Below, in pieces: positions 52,991 through 61,850 of a stretch of DNA of 64,000 nt. A model generated the notes under the pieces. It was given only the letters and a program-made list of their open reading frames with translations, had not been told where the DNA came from and made no database searches. The DNA is from JAGVSR01 sp963708775 (lineage in GTDB: Bacteria; Pseudomonadota; Alphaproteobacteria; Rhizobiales; Hyphomicrobiaceae), in the NCBI GenBank assembly GCA_963708775.1, contig CAVPTI010000011.1, positions 62,001 to 126,000 of the forward strand, given 5' to 3'. The first letter of the stretch is position 1, and the number at the start of each line of letters is the position of its first letter. The translations under genes were made by a program, and so were the position numbers.

Positions 52991-54037
52991 ATGACCGACC
53001 GCATGATCTCGCCGGCCAAACGAGAGGTTGATGCCTTCGAGGCCTCGATCCGTCCGCAGTCGCTCGACGAGTTCATCGGGCAGGAGCAGGCGCGTGCGAA
53101 CCTGAAGGTGTTCATTCAGGCGGCCAAGGCGCGGGGAGATGCGCTCGACCATGTGCTGTTTGCCGGTCCACCGGGGCTGGGCAAGACGACGCTGGCGCAG
53201 ATCATGGCGCGGGAACTGGGCGTTGGGTTCCGTGCGACGTCCGGGCCCGTCATTTCCAAAGCCGGCGACTTGGCGGCGCTGTTGACGAACCTGGAAGAGC
53301 GGGACGTGCTGTTCATCGACGAGATCCATCGCCTCAATCCGGCCGTGGAGGAAATCCTTTATCCTGCAATGGAGGATTTTAAACTTGATCTCATCATCGG
53401 CGAGGGACCGGCGGCGCGGTCGGTCCAGATCGATCTGGCGAAGTTCACTCTCGTCGGCGCAACGACGCGGTCGGGGTTGTTGACGACACCGTTGCGGGAC
53501 CGGTTCGGCATTCCCGTGCGGCTCAACTTTTACACCAATGAAGAATTGGAACTCGTCGTTGCGCGCGGGGCGCGGGTTCTGGGCGCGCCGATGCGGGCAG
53601 ATGGGGCGCGAGAGATCGCACGACGAGCGCGGGGGACACCGCGTATCGCCGGACGGTTGCTGCGGCGGGTACGCGACTTCGCAGCGGTGGCGGGTGTCGA
53701 GACGATCGATGCAGGGATCGCGGATACGGCGCTGCGTGCGTTGGAGGTCGATAGTGAAGGGCTCGATGCGCTCGATCATCGCTATTTGATGTGTATCGCG
53801 AAGAACTACGAGGGTGGGCCGGTGGGCGTGGAGACGCTGGCGGCGGCACTTTCGGAACCGCGAGACGCGATCGAGGAGATCGTCGAACCTTATCTTTTGC
53901 AGCAAGGTTTTGTCGGCCGTACGCCGCGCGGGCGGGTGATCACGCTCAAGGCATGGCGGCATCTGGGGCTTTCCGGGCCGTCGCGTGGCGCGGTGCCGGA
54001 CCTCTTTTCCGACACGGATGGGGCCGACGACGCGTGA
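52991..54037 (+). CDS. ruvB: Holliday junction branch migration helicase RuvB
   Basis: 348 residues. Walker A GPPGLGKTTLAQ is at about 58-69, Walker B LFIDEIHRL at about 108-116, and the winged-helix end has QQGFVGRTPRGRV. It is the ATPase motor of the RuvAB complex. Its stop overlaps the GTG start of the phosphoesterase gene. Confidence 0.97.
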   Translation: MTDRMISPAKREVDAFEASIRPQSLDEFIGQEQARANLKVFIQAAKARGDALDHVLFAGPPGLGKTTLAQIMARELGVGFRATSGPVISKAGDLAALLTNLEERDVLFIDEIHRLNPAVEEILYPAMEDFKLDLIIGEGPAARSVQIDLAKFTLVGATTRSGLLTTPLRDRFGIPVRLNFYTNEELELVVARGARVLGAPMRADGAREIARRARGTPRIAGRLLRRVRDFAAVAGVETIDAGIADTALRALEVDSEGLDALDHRYLMCIAKNYEGGPVGVETLAAALSEPRDAIEEIVEPYLLQQGFVGRTPRGRVITLKAWRHLGLSGPSRGAVPDLFSDTDGADDA

Positions 54038-54945
54038 TTACGCGTCGCACATTTCTGCGCGGGCTCGGTGTCTCCCTGGGTAGCGGGATCGCTCTTGCCG
54101 GCTATGCGTTCGGAATTGAGCCGCTCTACCGGTTATCGGTGACGCGTTACGCGATCACGCCGCCCAATTGGCCAAATGGGCTGCAGCTCAAAATCGCTTT
54201 GCTCGCAGATCTGCACGCGTGTGAGCCGACGATGCCGGCGGCGCGGATCGAGGAGATCGTCGCGGTGACGAATGGGCTCGGCGCCGATGCCGTGCTTCTG
54301 CTCGGCGATTACGAAGCGAGCCAACGCGTCATGCAGCGGCCTCTGATGCCGGACGAATGGGCTCCGATCCTCGCTCAGCTGAAGGCGCCGCTCGGCGTGC
54401 ATGCGATCCTCGGTAATCACGACTACTGGGACGACCTGGAGGCCCAGGCGTCACGGCGACGTCCGGTGCGCGGTCGCGTGGCGCTCGAGAAGGCGGGTGT
54501 GCCGGTTTATGAAAACGACGTCGTGCGACTGGAGAAAGACGGACAGGGCTTTTGGCTCGCGGGGCTTGCGGATCAGATTGCGTACATCACCGGTCAGCGG
54601 AACGGATCCATGCAGTTCGAGGGTTTGGATGATCTCGGTGGAACATTGGCGAAGGTGACGGACGATGCCCCGGTGATCCTGATGGCACACGAGCCCGACA
54701 TCTTTGTTCAGGTGCCGGGGCGCGTGGCGCTGACGGTTTCCGGGCACACGCATGGTGGGCAGGTGCGTCTGTTCGGCTGGTCGCCGATCGTGCCATCGGC
54801 TTACGGTAATCGGTATGCTTACGGGCACATCGTGGAGGATGACCGCAGTCTCGTGGTGTCGGGCGGACTGGGTTGCTCCATTCTGCCGGTGCGATTTGGC
54901 GTGCCGCCCGAGATCGTCATCGTGGAACTGGGGGCTGAGGCGTGA
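54034..54945 (+). CDS. Metallophosphoesterase with twin-arginine-type signal
   Basis: 303 residues from GTG 54034, which overlaps the ruvB stop (GTGA). The N-terminus ITRRTFLRGLGVSLGSG is a Tat signal (RRTFL), then ALLADLHACEP, LLLGDYEA, LGNHDYWDD and SGHTHGGQ form the dimetal site of YaeI-type phosphoesterases. It probably acts in the periplasm or at the membrane on lipid A precursors or nucleotides; the substrate is not shown by the sequence. Confidence 0.88.
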   Translation: MITRRTFLRGLGVSLGSGIALAGYAFGIEPLYRLSVTRYAITPPNWPNGLQLKIALLADLHACEPTMPAARIEEIVAVTNGLGADAVLLLGDYEASQRVMQRPLMPDEWAPILAQLKAPLGVHAILGNHDYWDDLEAQASRRRPVRGRVALEKAGVPVYENDVVRLEKDGQGFWLAGLADQIAYITGQRNGSMQFEGLDDLGGTLAKVTDDAPVILMAHEPDIFVQVPGRVALTVSGHTHGGQVRLFGWSPIVPSAYGNRYAYGHIVEDDRSLVVSGGLGCSILPVRFGVPPEIVIVELGAEA

Positions 54946-55419
54946 CGCAGATCGACAACCTGGCCGGATCTCGCCGGTCGCCTTGTAGAGGATGGGACTG
55001 GGCGCTGGCACAAGCTGCCTGTCCGGGTCTATTTCGAGGATACGGATGCGGGCGGGATCGCCTACCACGCGTCGTATATTCGCTGGTGCGAGCGCGGTCG
55101 GACGGATTTTCTCAGGCTTCTGGGGACCGATAGCCGGCGATTGATCGACGGTTCGGACAGTCACGAGCCGGCAGCATTCGTCGTCCGCCGCATGAATTGC
55201 GAGTTCCTGCGGCCGTCGCGGATGGACGATATTCTCGAGGTCGAGACGCGGGTGAAAGCGCTGGGCGGGGCGAGCGTGACCCTCGTTCAGACAGTTCGAA
55301 ACGGCGATCGGGCGGTGTTCGAGGCGGAGGTGACGGTTGTGCTCGTCGCCGTCTCGGGCAAGCCGCTGCGCCTCACGAGCGCCATCCGGGGCGGATTTGG
55401 TGGGGCGGCTGGACAATAG
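54942..55419 (+). CDS. ybgC: YbgC, acyl-CoA thioesterase of the Tol-Pal cluster, apparent frameshift
   Basis: The gene starts GTG 54942 (MTQIDN) and the frame is lost at 54958-54960, where one extra C appears. Beyond it the protein reads WPDLAGRLVEDGTG, LPVRVYFEDTDAGGIAYHASY (hot-dog fold with the catalytic Asp), WCERGRTDFLRLLG and ends AIRGGFGGAAGQ at 55419. The span is 159 codons plus 1. YbgC hydrolyses acyl-CoA thioesters and is nearly always beside tolQRAB. Probably a sequencing insertion. Confidence 0.88.
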
Positions 55420-55472
55420 CTCCCGCGGGATCGAGACTGGGCGGACGAGTGTGTTTGCGTACCAGGGTGACC

Positions 55473-56135
55473 ATGACGACGAAGACCGACGAGAACGGCC
55501 TCGACCTCGATATCAAGGATGCGATGGAGGGGTATGAGCGGTTTCGGCAGCGGTTCGACAGGGACCGTGCGTTCTATTCCCGTCTTGCTCAGACGAAGCA
55601 AAAGCCGAGGCTTCTTTGGATCGGGTGCTGCGATAGCCGGGTGGTGCCGTCGCAGATCACGTCGGCGGATCCGGGCGAACTGTTTGAAATCCGCAATATC
55701 GCCAACTGCGTGCCGCCGGCGGGGGCAGACGAGAACTCGGTCGGCGCGGCCATCGACTACGCGCTCGGCCATCTGGGTATCGACGACATCGTGGTGTGCG
55801 GGCACACCGGATGCGGGGGGATTCAGGCGCTGCTGGAGCCGATACCGCCGGGGCAGGAGGCGCATTTGGGGCGATGGGTCGAATACACGCGGCCGGCGCA
55901 CGATCTGGTCCGGGCGGCGGGCATCGAACCACAGAACCGGCTGATGGCGACGATCGCGTCGCATATCCAGTTCCAACTCGACAACCTGATGACCTACGAG
56001 ATCGTCCGGGCCGGCGTCGCCGAGGGCCGTATCGGGCTGCATGGCTGGCTCTACGACATGGAGAGCGGCGAGATCGTGATCTACGATCGGATCAGCGGCG
56101 AATGGCGGGAATTACTGTCGGAAGCCGCTCAATAG
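55473..56135 (+). CDS. Beta-class carbonic anhydrase
   Basis: 220 residues. Zinc ligands and active-site residues are in GCCDSRVVPSQI (near residue 44) and VCGHTGCGGIQALL (near 105). It interconverts CO2 and bicarbonate in the cytoplasm. ATG 55473 was preferred over a longer open frame from 55197. It lies between ybgC and tolQ, not a usual position. Confidence 0.93.
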   Translation: MTTKTDENGLDLDIKDAMEGYERFRQRFDRDRAFYSRLAQTKQKPRLLWIGCCDSRVVPSQITSADPGELFEIRNIANCVPPAGADENSVGAAIDYALGHLGIDDIVVCGHTGCGGIQALLEPIPPGQEAHLGRWVEYTRPAHDLVRAAGIEPQNRLMATIASHIQFQLDNLMTYEIVRAGVAEGRIGLHGWLYDMESGEIVIYDRISGEWRELLSEAAQ

Positions 56136-56310
56136 GTGCGTGCCGTCTCGGTGGCAGCGCCAAATCCATGATGCACAATCGCGAATCAGCTTTAGGCAGA
56201 TGCGGACAAAGCCTCTGTTTCGTCATATTGCGCGGCAACATGGCGTTGGCGGTATCGGGGGATACGGGGCAATTCTCAAGTCTGCGTCGCGATCAAGGTC
56301 CCGGAGCCCG

Positions 56311-56346
56311 GTGACGTCACAGGTGATGTCACTCGTGACGTGATTG
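56311..56346. repeat. Three-fold 12-bp repeat upstream of tolQ
   Basis: GTGACGTCACAG, GTGATGTCACTC and GTGACGTGATTG follow each other with a 12-bp period, about 70 bp upstream of tolQ (in the 279-bp gap 56136-56414). The first contains the palindrome GTGACGTCAC. This looks like an operator array for an unidentified regulator of the tol operon. Confidence 0.55.
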
Positions 56347-56414
56347 GCCCGAACGTCGCTCACGCGGCTTAGACACGTCTTGTCCTCAACGGATCCTCGA
56401 ACGGCGGAAGACCC

Positions 56415-57128
56415 ATGAACCCTACGGACGTCGCCCAGGCGACCCTCCCGGCCGCAACGCCGGGCGTCTCGTTTTACGAGCTCTTTATCCACGCCTCGCT
56501 CACCGTGCAGCTGGTGATGGCGGGCCTCTTCATCGCCTCGATCTGGTCGTGGGCGATCATCATCGAGAAGTTGTTCGCGTTCCGGAAGGCGCGGATGGAA
56601 GCGGATCGCTTCGAGCAGACGTTCTGGTCAGGACAGTCGCTCGATGAACTCTACAATCAGCTGTCGCGCGCGCCGACCATCTCGATGGCGGCTCTGTTTG
56701 TTGCGGCCATGCGCGAGTGGAAGCGCTCGGTCGAAGGCAACATTCGCGCGATGGGCGGCATTCAGATGCGCGTCGAGAAGGTGATGGATGTCACCATCAG
56801 CCGCGAGATGGAGCGGCTCGACCGGCGGCTTCTGTTCCTGGCGACTGTAGGTTCGACGGCGCCGTTCGTAGGGCTGTTCGGCACGGTGTGGGGCATCATG
56901 GTGAGCTTCCAGGCCATCGCGGTCTCGAAAAACACCAACCTCGCGGTCGTGGCTCCGGGTATCGCGGAGGCGCTGTTTGCCACCGCAATTGGCCTTGTTG
57001 CGGCCATTCCGGCGGTCGTTTTCTACAATAAGTTCTCCGCCGACAGCGCCGCCATCAGCCAGCGCCTCGAAGCGTTCGCCGACGAATTTTCGGCCATTGT
57101 CTCGCGCCAGATCGACGTCAGGAGCTAA
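56415..57128 (+). CDS. tolQ: TolQ, proton channel subunit
   Basis: 237 residues, three membrane segments (about 25-47, 135-157 and 170-195). The MotA/TolQ/ExbB signature FVGLFGTVWGIM is near residue 150. TolQ and TolR use the proton motive force to drive TolA and help the outer membrane constrict in division. ATG 56415 follows GGCGGAAGACCC. First gene of tolQRAB. Confidence 0.95.
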   Translation: MNPTDVAQATLPAATPGVSFYELFIHASLTVQLVMAGLFIASIWSWAIIIEKLFAFRKARMEADRFEQTFWSGQSLDELYNQLSRAPTISMAALFVAAMREWKRSVEGNIRAMGGIQMRVEKVMDVTISREMERLDRRLLFLATVGSTAPFVGLFGTVWGIMVSFQAIAVSKNTNLAVVAPGIAEALFATAIGLVAAIPAVVFYNKFSADSAAISQRLEAFADEFSAIVSRQIDVRS

Positions 57129-57134
57129 GCCGTC

Positions 57135-57587
57135 ATGGGCGCCAGTATCAAAATGAACTCGGGCGGCGGCGGAGGACGGCGCAAGCGCCGGGGCCGAAAG
57201 TCGCCGATGAGCGAAATCAACATCACGCCCATGGTGGACGTGATGCTCGTGCTGCTCATCATCTTCATGGTGGCCGCCCCCATGCTGACCGTGGGCGTTC
57301 CCATCGAACTGCCGGGCTCGCAGGGCAAGCAGCTGGAAAGTTCGAAGGAACCGCTGACGATTTCCGTTTCGTCATCGGGTGAAACATTCATCGGCGAAAC
57401 GAAAGTCCCGCTCGCCGAGATCGCCGAAAAGCTGAAAGCCATCGCCAAGAACGGCGTTGACGAGCAGGTTTATGTGCGCGGCGACAAGGGCATCGACTAC
57501 GGCACCGTCATGAAGGTGATGGGCCGGATCAGCGCGGGCGGCTTCAAGAAAGTCTCACTCGTGACCGAGGTCGAGGACGGAGGCTAG
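57135..57587 (+). CDS. tolR: TolR, energy-transducing membrane protein
   Basis: 150 residues. A basic cytoplasmic N-terminus (GGGGRRKRRGRKSPM) is followed by EINITPMVDVMLVLLIIFMV, the single membrane helix with the key aspartate (near residue 38), and a periplasmic domain. It works with TolQ as the proton channel. 6 bp separate it from tolQ. Confidence 0.95.
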   Translation: MGASIKMNSGGGGGRRKRRGRKSPMSEINITPMVDVMLVLLIIFMVAAPMLTVGVPIELPGSQGKQLESSKEPLTISVSSSGETFIGETKVPLAEIAEKLKAIAKNGVDEQVYVRGDKGIDYGTVMKVMGRISAGGFKKVSLVTEVEDGG

Positions 57588-57594
57588 AGCAGCG

Positions 57595-58656
57595 GTGCGC
57601 GCCGGGCTCTTCATATCGGTACTGATGCACGCGGCGTTACTGGCTTGGTCGATCATCACCATCCAGCAGACGCCTGAATTGATGCGTCCGGAACCGGAGC
57701 CGATCGCGGTGGCGATGATCACGCCGTCTGAATTCCTGCGGTTGAAGCAGGGTAGTGAAACATCAAAGGAACTGGAAGCAAAGGCCGCCGAAAAGCCCAC
57801 CGAAGTTCAATCCATACAAGAGGCGGAGAAGCCCAAACCCATTCTCGCGCCGACGCCGCCGGCGGAGCCGGAACCAGCCAAGCCCGAACCTGTCCCCGAA
57901 CCGCCCAAGCCCGCAGAAGCAACGCCTCCGCCCGAGCCGCCTAAGCCAGAGCCGCCTAAGCCAGACCCAATCGCTGAAAAGCTCGCCGAGGCGCCGCCGC
58001 CTCCGCCGGGGCCGACGCCCGACGAGTTGAAGAAGCAGGAGGAGGAAAAGAAGGCGGCCGAGGACGCGCAGAAAAAGGCGGAAGAAGAAAAGAAAAAGGC
58101 GGAAGAAAAGAAAAAGGCCGAGCAGAAAAAGAAGGCTGAGGACGCCAAAAAGAAGGCCGCTGAGGCGAAGCGCAAAAAGGAAGAGGAAGAAAAGAAAAAG
58201 CAGGCTTCCGTTGCCGATCGTATGGCGGCTCTCCTCGACAAAGATCCAACGAAGAAGGGTGCGCCGACAAGCGCGACCGAGCCGACCAAGCCAACCGATT
58301 ATCGTGGGCCCACGGCCGGCACGGCGACGGGCAATGACACGGTTCTGTCAGTTCGCGAGCAGGATCTTTTGCGCGGAATGCTACGCGCCCAGATCGCACG
58401 TTGCTGGCGATTGCCGGGTGCCGGTGGCGGCACAGAGACGCCGATCGTGACGCTGCGCTGGCGCATGCGTCCGGATGGAACGCTGGAGGCCGATCCGCGC
58501 ATCGAGAAGCCCGCATCCGGTCCGTTGGCGTCGCTGGCGACCGAATCCGCGCTCCGCGCGGTCAAAGGATGCCAGCCGTATGATCTCCCGCCCGACCTTT
58601 ATGAAAGCGGCTGGAAAGAGATCATCTGGGAGTTCGATCCCAGCAGCATGCTTTAG
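57595..58656 (+). CDS. tolA: TolA, periplasm-spanning protein
   Basis: 353 residues from GTG 57595. One N-terminal membrane helix (about 5-23) anchors it; a Pro/Glu/Lys-rich stretch (about 80-150) and a long Lys/Ala/Glu helix (about 150-215) span the periplasm; the C-terminal domain (about 260-353) ends with YDLPPDLYESGWKEIIWEFDP. The helix is encoded by a low-complexity AAGAAG-type sequence. Confidence 0.93.
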   Translation: MRAGLFISVLMHAALLAWSIITIQQTPELMRPEPEPIAVAMITPSEFLRLKQGSETSKELEAKAAEKPTEVQSIQEAEKPKPILAPTPPAEPEPAKPEPVPEPPKPAEATPPPEPPKPEPPKPDPIAEKLAEAPPPPPGPTPDELKKQEEEKKAAEDAQKKAEEEKKKAEEKKKAEQKKKAEDAKKKAAEAKRKKEEEEKKKQASVADRMAALLDKDPTKKGAPTSATEPTKPTDYRGPTAGTATGNDTVLSVREQDLLRGMLRAQIARCWRLPGAGGGTETPIVTLRWRMRPDGTLEADPRIEKPASGPLASLATESALRAVKGCQPYDLPPDLYESGWKEIIWEFDPSSML

Positions 58657-58770
58657 TGGGGCGGAAGACTGCGGTTTTGCCGCGCTTTGACCCTATTCCA
58701 GGGTCACATGCAGTTATATCGTTTTAAACACATGGCCGACGTGCCACCCGCCCATCAGAAGACGGAATTC

Positions 58771-60130
58771 ATGATCTCTTCCTTGTTCACACAGACCTGG
58801 CCCTATCGCAGGGGAGGGTTCCTGTATCGGCGCAGCGTTGCGGTGGCAGTCTCAATGGCGATGACCGTGGTGACGGCGCTACCGGCTTCGGCGCAGCTCA
58901 CAGGTCGACAATCAGAGGGCTCGCTGTCGCCGATCCCTATCGCCATTCCCGAGTTCGTCGGCGACAATCCGAAGCTTGCCGATCGAGATATCGAACGTGG
59001 TCGCGAACGATCTCGAAAGCTCCGGACTTTTCAAGCCGTTGGACCGAGCGTCGTTTCTGGAGGCCGTGCGCGATATCAATGCACCGCCGCGCATGGTCGA
59101 TTGGCGCTCGATCGGTGCGGACGCGCTGACAGTCGGACGCGTGACGCGGGATGCGAGCGGGCGGTTGTCGTCGGAGTTCCGGCTGTGGGACGTGGCGACG
59201 GGCAAGCAGCTCGCCGGGCAGCGTTTCGCGACGGCGGAAGCAAATTGGCGCCGGGTGGGCCACATCATTGCCGACCAGATCTATGAGCGGTTGACAGGGG
59301 AGAAGGGCTACTTCGATAGCCGCGTGGTGTTCGTGGACGAGACGGGGCCCAAGGATAAGCGCGTCAAACGGCTCGCCATCATGGATCAGGACGGGGCGAA
59401 CGTGCGCGTTCTGTCGAAGGGGTCGGAAATCGTGCTGACGCCGCGATTCTCGCCGACTCGCAACGAGATCACGTTCATGTCCTACACGCGTGATCAGCCG
59501 CGTGTGTTTCTGCTCAATCTGGAGACGATGCAACGCGAAGTCGTGGGCGACTTCCCCGGCATGACATTCGCCCCGCGGTTCTCACCCGATGGACAGCGGG
59601 TGATCTTTTCCATGCAGTCGGAGGGCTCGAGTTCGATATTCGAGCTGGATCTTCGGACCCGGCAAACTCGGCGCGTGACGCAGACCGACGCGATCGATAC
59701 AGGGCCCAGCTATTCACCCGACGGCAAGCAGATCGTGTTCGAGAGCGACCGGGAGGGGACACAGCAACTCTACCTCATGAACTCGGACGGATCCGGGGTC
59801 CGGCGGCTCAGCTTCGGGGATGGGCGGTATTCGACGCCGGTCTGGTCGCCGCGCGGCGATAACATTGCCTTCACGAAGCAACTCTCGGGGCGATTCCTGA
59901 TCGGGGTCATGCGGCCAGACGGATCGGGCGAGCGCGTTCTCACCGAGGGCTACCACAACGAGGGGCCGACGTGGTCGCCGAACGGTCGTGTGGTGATGTT
60001 CTTTCGCGAGGGACAGGGAGCCACCGGAGGAGCCCGAATCTTCTCGGTCGACATCACCGGCTACAACGAGCGAGTGATTCCAACTCCGTCATTCGCGTCG
60101 GACCCTGCCTGGTCGCCGCTCCTGAACTGA
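58771..60130 (+). CDS. tolB: TolB, periplasmic beta-propeller protein, apparent frameshift
   Basis: From ATG 58771: signal peptide (about 1-45, ending ALPASAQ), then IPIAIPEFVGDNPKLAD. One extra base near 58984 shifts the frame; EISNVVANDLESSGLFKPL and the six-bladed propeller (for example SPDGKQIVFESDREG and SPRGDNIAFTKQ) follow to 60130. The span is 453 codons plus 1. TolB docks to Pal and TolA. A sequencing insertion is likely, since the tol system is important for envelope integrity. Confidence 0.92.
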
Positions 60131-60399
60131 AACACGGATTAAGGGTCGTTTAACGGTTTTAGGGCATTGTCTTGCTCGAACCGGGGCTTTACCGCTCGGG
60201 TTTTTTAGTTTGGAGTTTCTGAGGGTTGGCTCTTCCCATCGTTGTGGGAATCGCAACCTGAGGAGCAGAAAACACTGAGTGGCATTTTCGCATCTACCGG
60301 GTCGGAAAACAGTCCATCCAACGCCTCGGTTCTTGATCGAATAAGCCCATACCAGTACCCCAGTATGTGGTTGGGCGTTGAATGCAACAGGAGATCGTT

Positions 60400-60534
60400 A
60401 TGCAGGGTACCAAGGGGCTGATCGTTCTCTCCGCTGCCATTATAGCTGTTGCACTAGGCGCTTGCCGTCGCGAAGAAGCGGCACCGATGAAGCTCGGTGC
60501 CGAGGTTCCGGCCGCCACGGAAGTGGCACGCTAA
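60400..60534 (+). CDS. Micro-lipoprotein, first of a tandem pair
   Basis: 44 residues, too small for most gene finders. It has a Lys-containing N-terminus, a hydrophobic helix and the lipobox LGAC at about residues 19-22, giving a mature lipopeptide of 23 residues that starts CRREEAAPMKLGAE. CAGGAG (60389-60394) is a good ribosome-binding site. It is a paralogue of the next gene. The role is unknown; it lies between tolB and pal. The gap 60131-60399 shows a T-rich stretch around 60205 after a weak hairpin and nothing else. Confidence 0.7.
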   Translation: MQGTKGLIVLSAAIIAVALGACRREEAAPMKLGAEVPAATEVAR

Positions 60535-60575
60535 TCCCTCCCGGAAAACTCTGGGACACTATCAGGAGAAAGACT

Positions 60576-60698
60576 ATGAAGGGCGCTATCGTTCTCGCTG
60601 CCGCTATCGTGGCCGTTGCTCTCGGTGCTTGCCGCCGTGAAGAAGCTGCTCCCATGAAGCTCGGCGCTGATCTGCCGGTCGCTTCGGAAGCTCGCTAA
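60576..60698 (+). CDS. Micro-lipoprotein, second of a tandem pair
   Basis: 40 residues, MKGAIVLAAAIVAVALGAC followed by RREEAAPMKLGADLPVASEAR. Lipobox LGAC at about residues 16-19. The mature part is nearly identical to the first copy (CRREEAAPMKLGA shared), while the DNA differs mainly at third codon positions, so purifying selection on the peptide is likely. AGGAG lies just upstream. A strong terminator follows. Confidence 0.75.
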   Translation: MKGAIVLAAAIVAVALGACRREEAAPMKLGADLPVASEAR

Positions 60699-60747
60699 GA
60701 GCTTTCTGGGGTTTATCCGGTTCTTTGAACCGGGTGATCGTGAGATT

Positions 60748-60799
60748 AAGACCGAATTGCCTTCGCTCACGCGATTGCAATTCGGTCTTTCTCTTTTTT
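60748..60799 (+). terminator. Strong rho-independent terminator after the micro-lipoproteins
   Basis: AAGACCGAATTGC and GCAATTCGGTCTT form a perfect 13-bp stem with a 16-base loop, followed by TCTCTTTTTT. It would end the tolQ-to-micro-lipoprotein transcript; pal starts about 370 bp later. The rest of the 472-bp gap 60699-61170 shows no gene. Confidence 0.85.
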
Positions 60800-61170
60800 G
60801 GAGCCTCGTCTTGGGTCCGAGCTGATGCGCCAGTCTGCCGGCGTCAGGTGTCCTTTTCGCCGGATTCAACGGTCCCACCGGATCGCGTGGCCGAAATTCA
60901 ACTTTGCGGCCTTATCCCCAGCGATATCCGGTTGATGGCCCTGTGCGACAGCACTGCGGGTGGGCGGACGCACCGTAGCAGGCTAAGCAATTTCAAATAA
61001 ATACCGTTCCGGCTCGAACCGGTTCCCCCATGGCTACTCGTCGAACTGCCACATTTCAGTGGCATCGAGCGTCTGGTGGGCCTGTTCGACGCGCACCAGA
61101 TATGCTGGGCGCGGGTCCAACTCCCGATGGCAAGACGCCCTAGCTTTCGGACGAGCGCGATGAGGTCGAT

Positions 61171-61683
61171 ATGACGTTTCACTCCCTGGCCGGTGGATTT
61201 GCCCGTGTTCTCCTCGTGATCGTTTGCGCGGTCACGCTGGCAGGTTGCGCGAACAAAGAGAATGGTCCTGACAGCGCGAACCTCGGACCGGACGGCAAGG
61301 GACCTGTGGTGCCCGGAACGCCACGTGACTTCACGATCAACGCGGGCGACATCGTTTACTTCTCGTCCGATAGTTCGGACCTGACGCCTGAGGCGCAGAC
61401 GACGCTGGCCAAACAGGCGCAGTGGCTGAAACAATATCCGGCGTTCACGATCACGGTCGAGGGCCACGCGGACGAGCGTGGTACGCGCGAATACAACATC
61501 GCGCTCGGGGCGCGCCGCGCGACGACGGTTCGCAATTACCTCGCGTCAGCGGGTATCCCGGCCAATCGCATGCGCACGATCTCCTACGGCAAGGAACGTC
61601 CGGTCGCCGTTTGCGACGATATCTCCTGCTGGGCGCAGAATCGGCGCGCGCAGACGGTACTGAACAGCCGCGTCGCTTCCTGA
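61171..61683 (+). CDS. pal: Pal, peptidoglycan-associated lipoprotein
   Basis: 170 residues. Signal peptide with lipobox LAGC (about residues 23-26), a short linker, and an OmpA-like peptidoglycan-binding domain with FTITVEGHADERGTREYN and TISYGKERPVAVC. Pal links the outer membrane to peptidoglycan and is moved by the Tol system. A related OmpA-domain gene follows at 61851. Confidence 0.95.
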   Translation: MTFHSLAGGFARVLLVIVCAVTLAGCANKENGPDSANLGPDGKGPVVPGTPRDFTINAGDIVYFSSDSSDLTPEAQTTLAKQAQWLKQYPAFTITVEGHADERGTREYNIALGARRATTVRNYLASAGIPANRMRTISYGKERPVAVCDDISCWAQNRRAQTVLNSRVAS

Positions 61684-61850
61684 TCTTTGCTTCCCGCATA
61701 GGTTCTTCGAAAATTGGTGGGTCGTTTCGACAACGCTCTCGCTCATTTCGCATTTCATGAGCGGCGCGGACAGTTTCCAGGCGGAACAGGCAAAGTTTAG
61801 CCCCAATGATCGGGCACCTGAGATGTCATTGGGATGCTGGAAGGCTTCGC

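Noticed and set aside
58040..58210. AAG-rich repeat as a satellite or slipped region
   Set aside because: It encodes the Lys/Ala/Glu helix of TolA in an intact frame, a normal feature of that protein.
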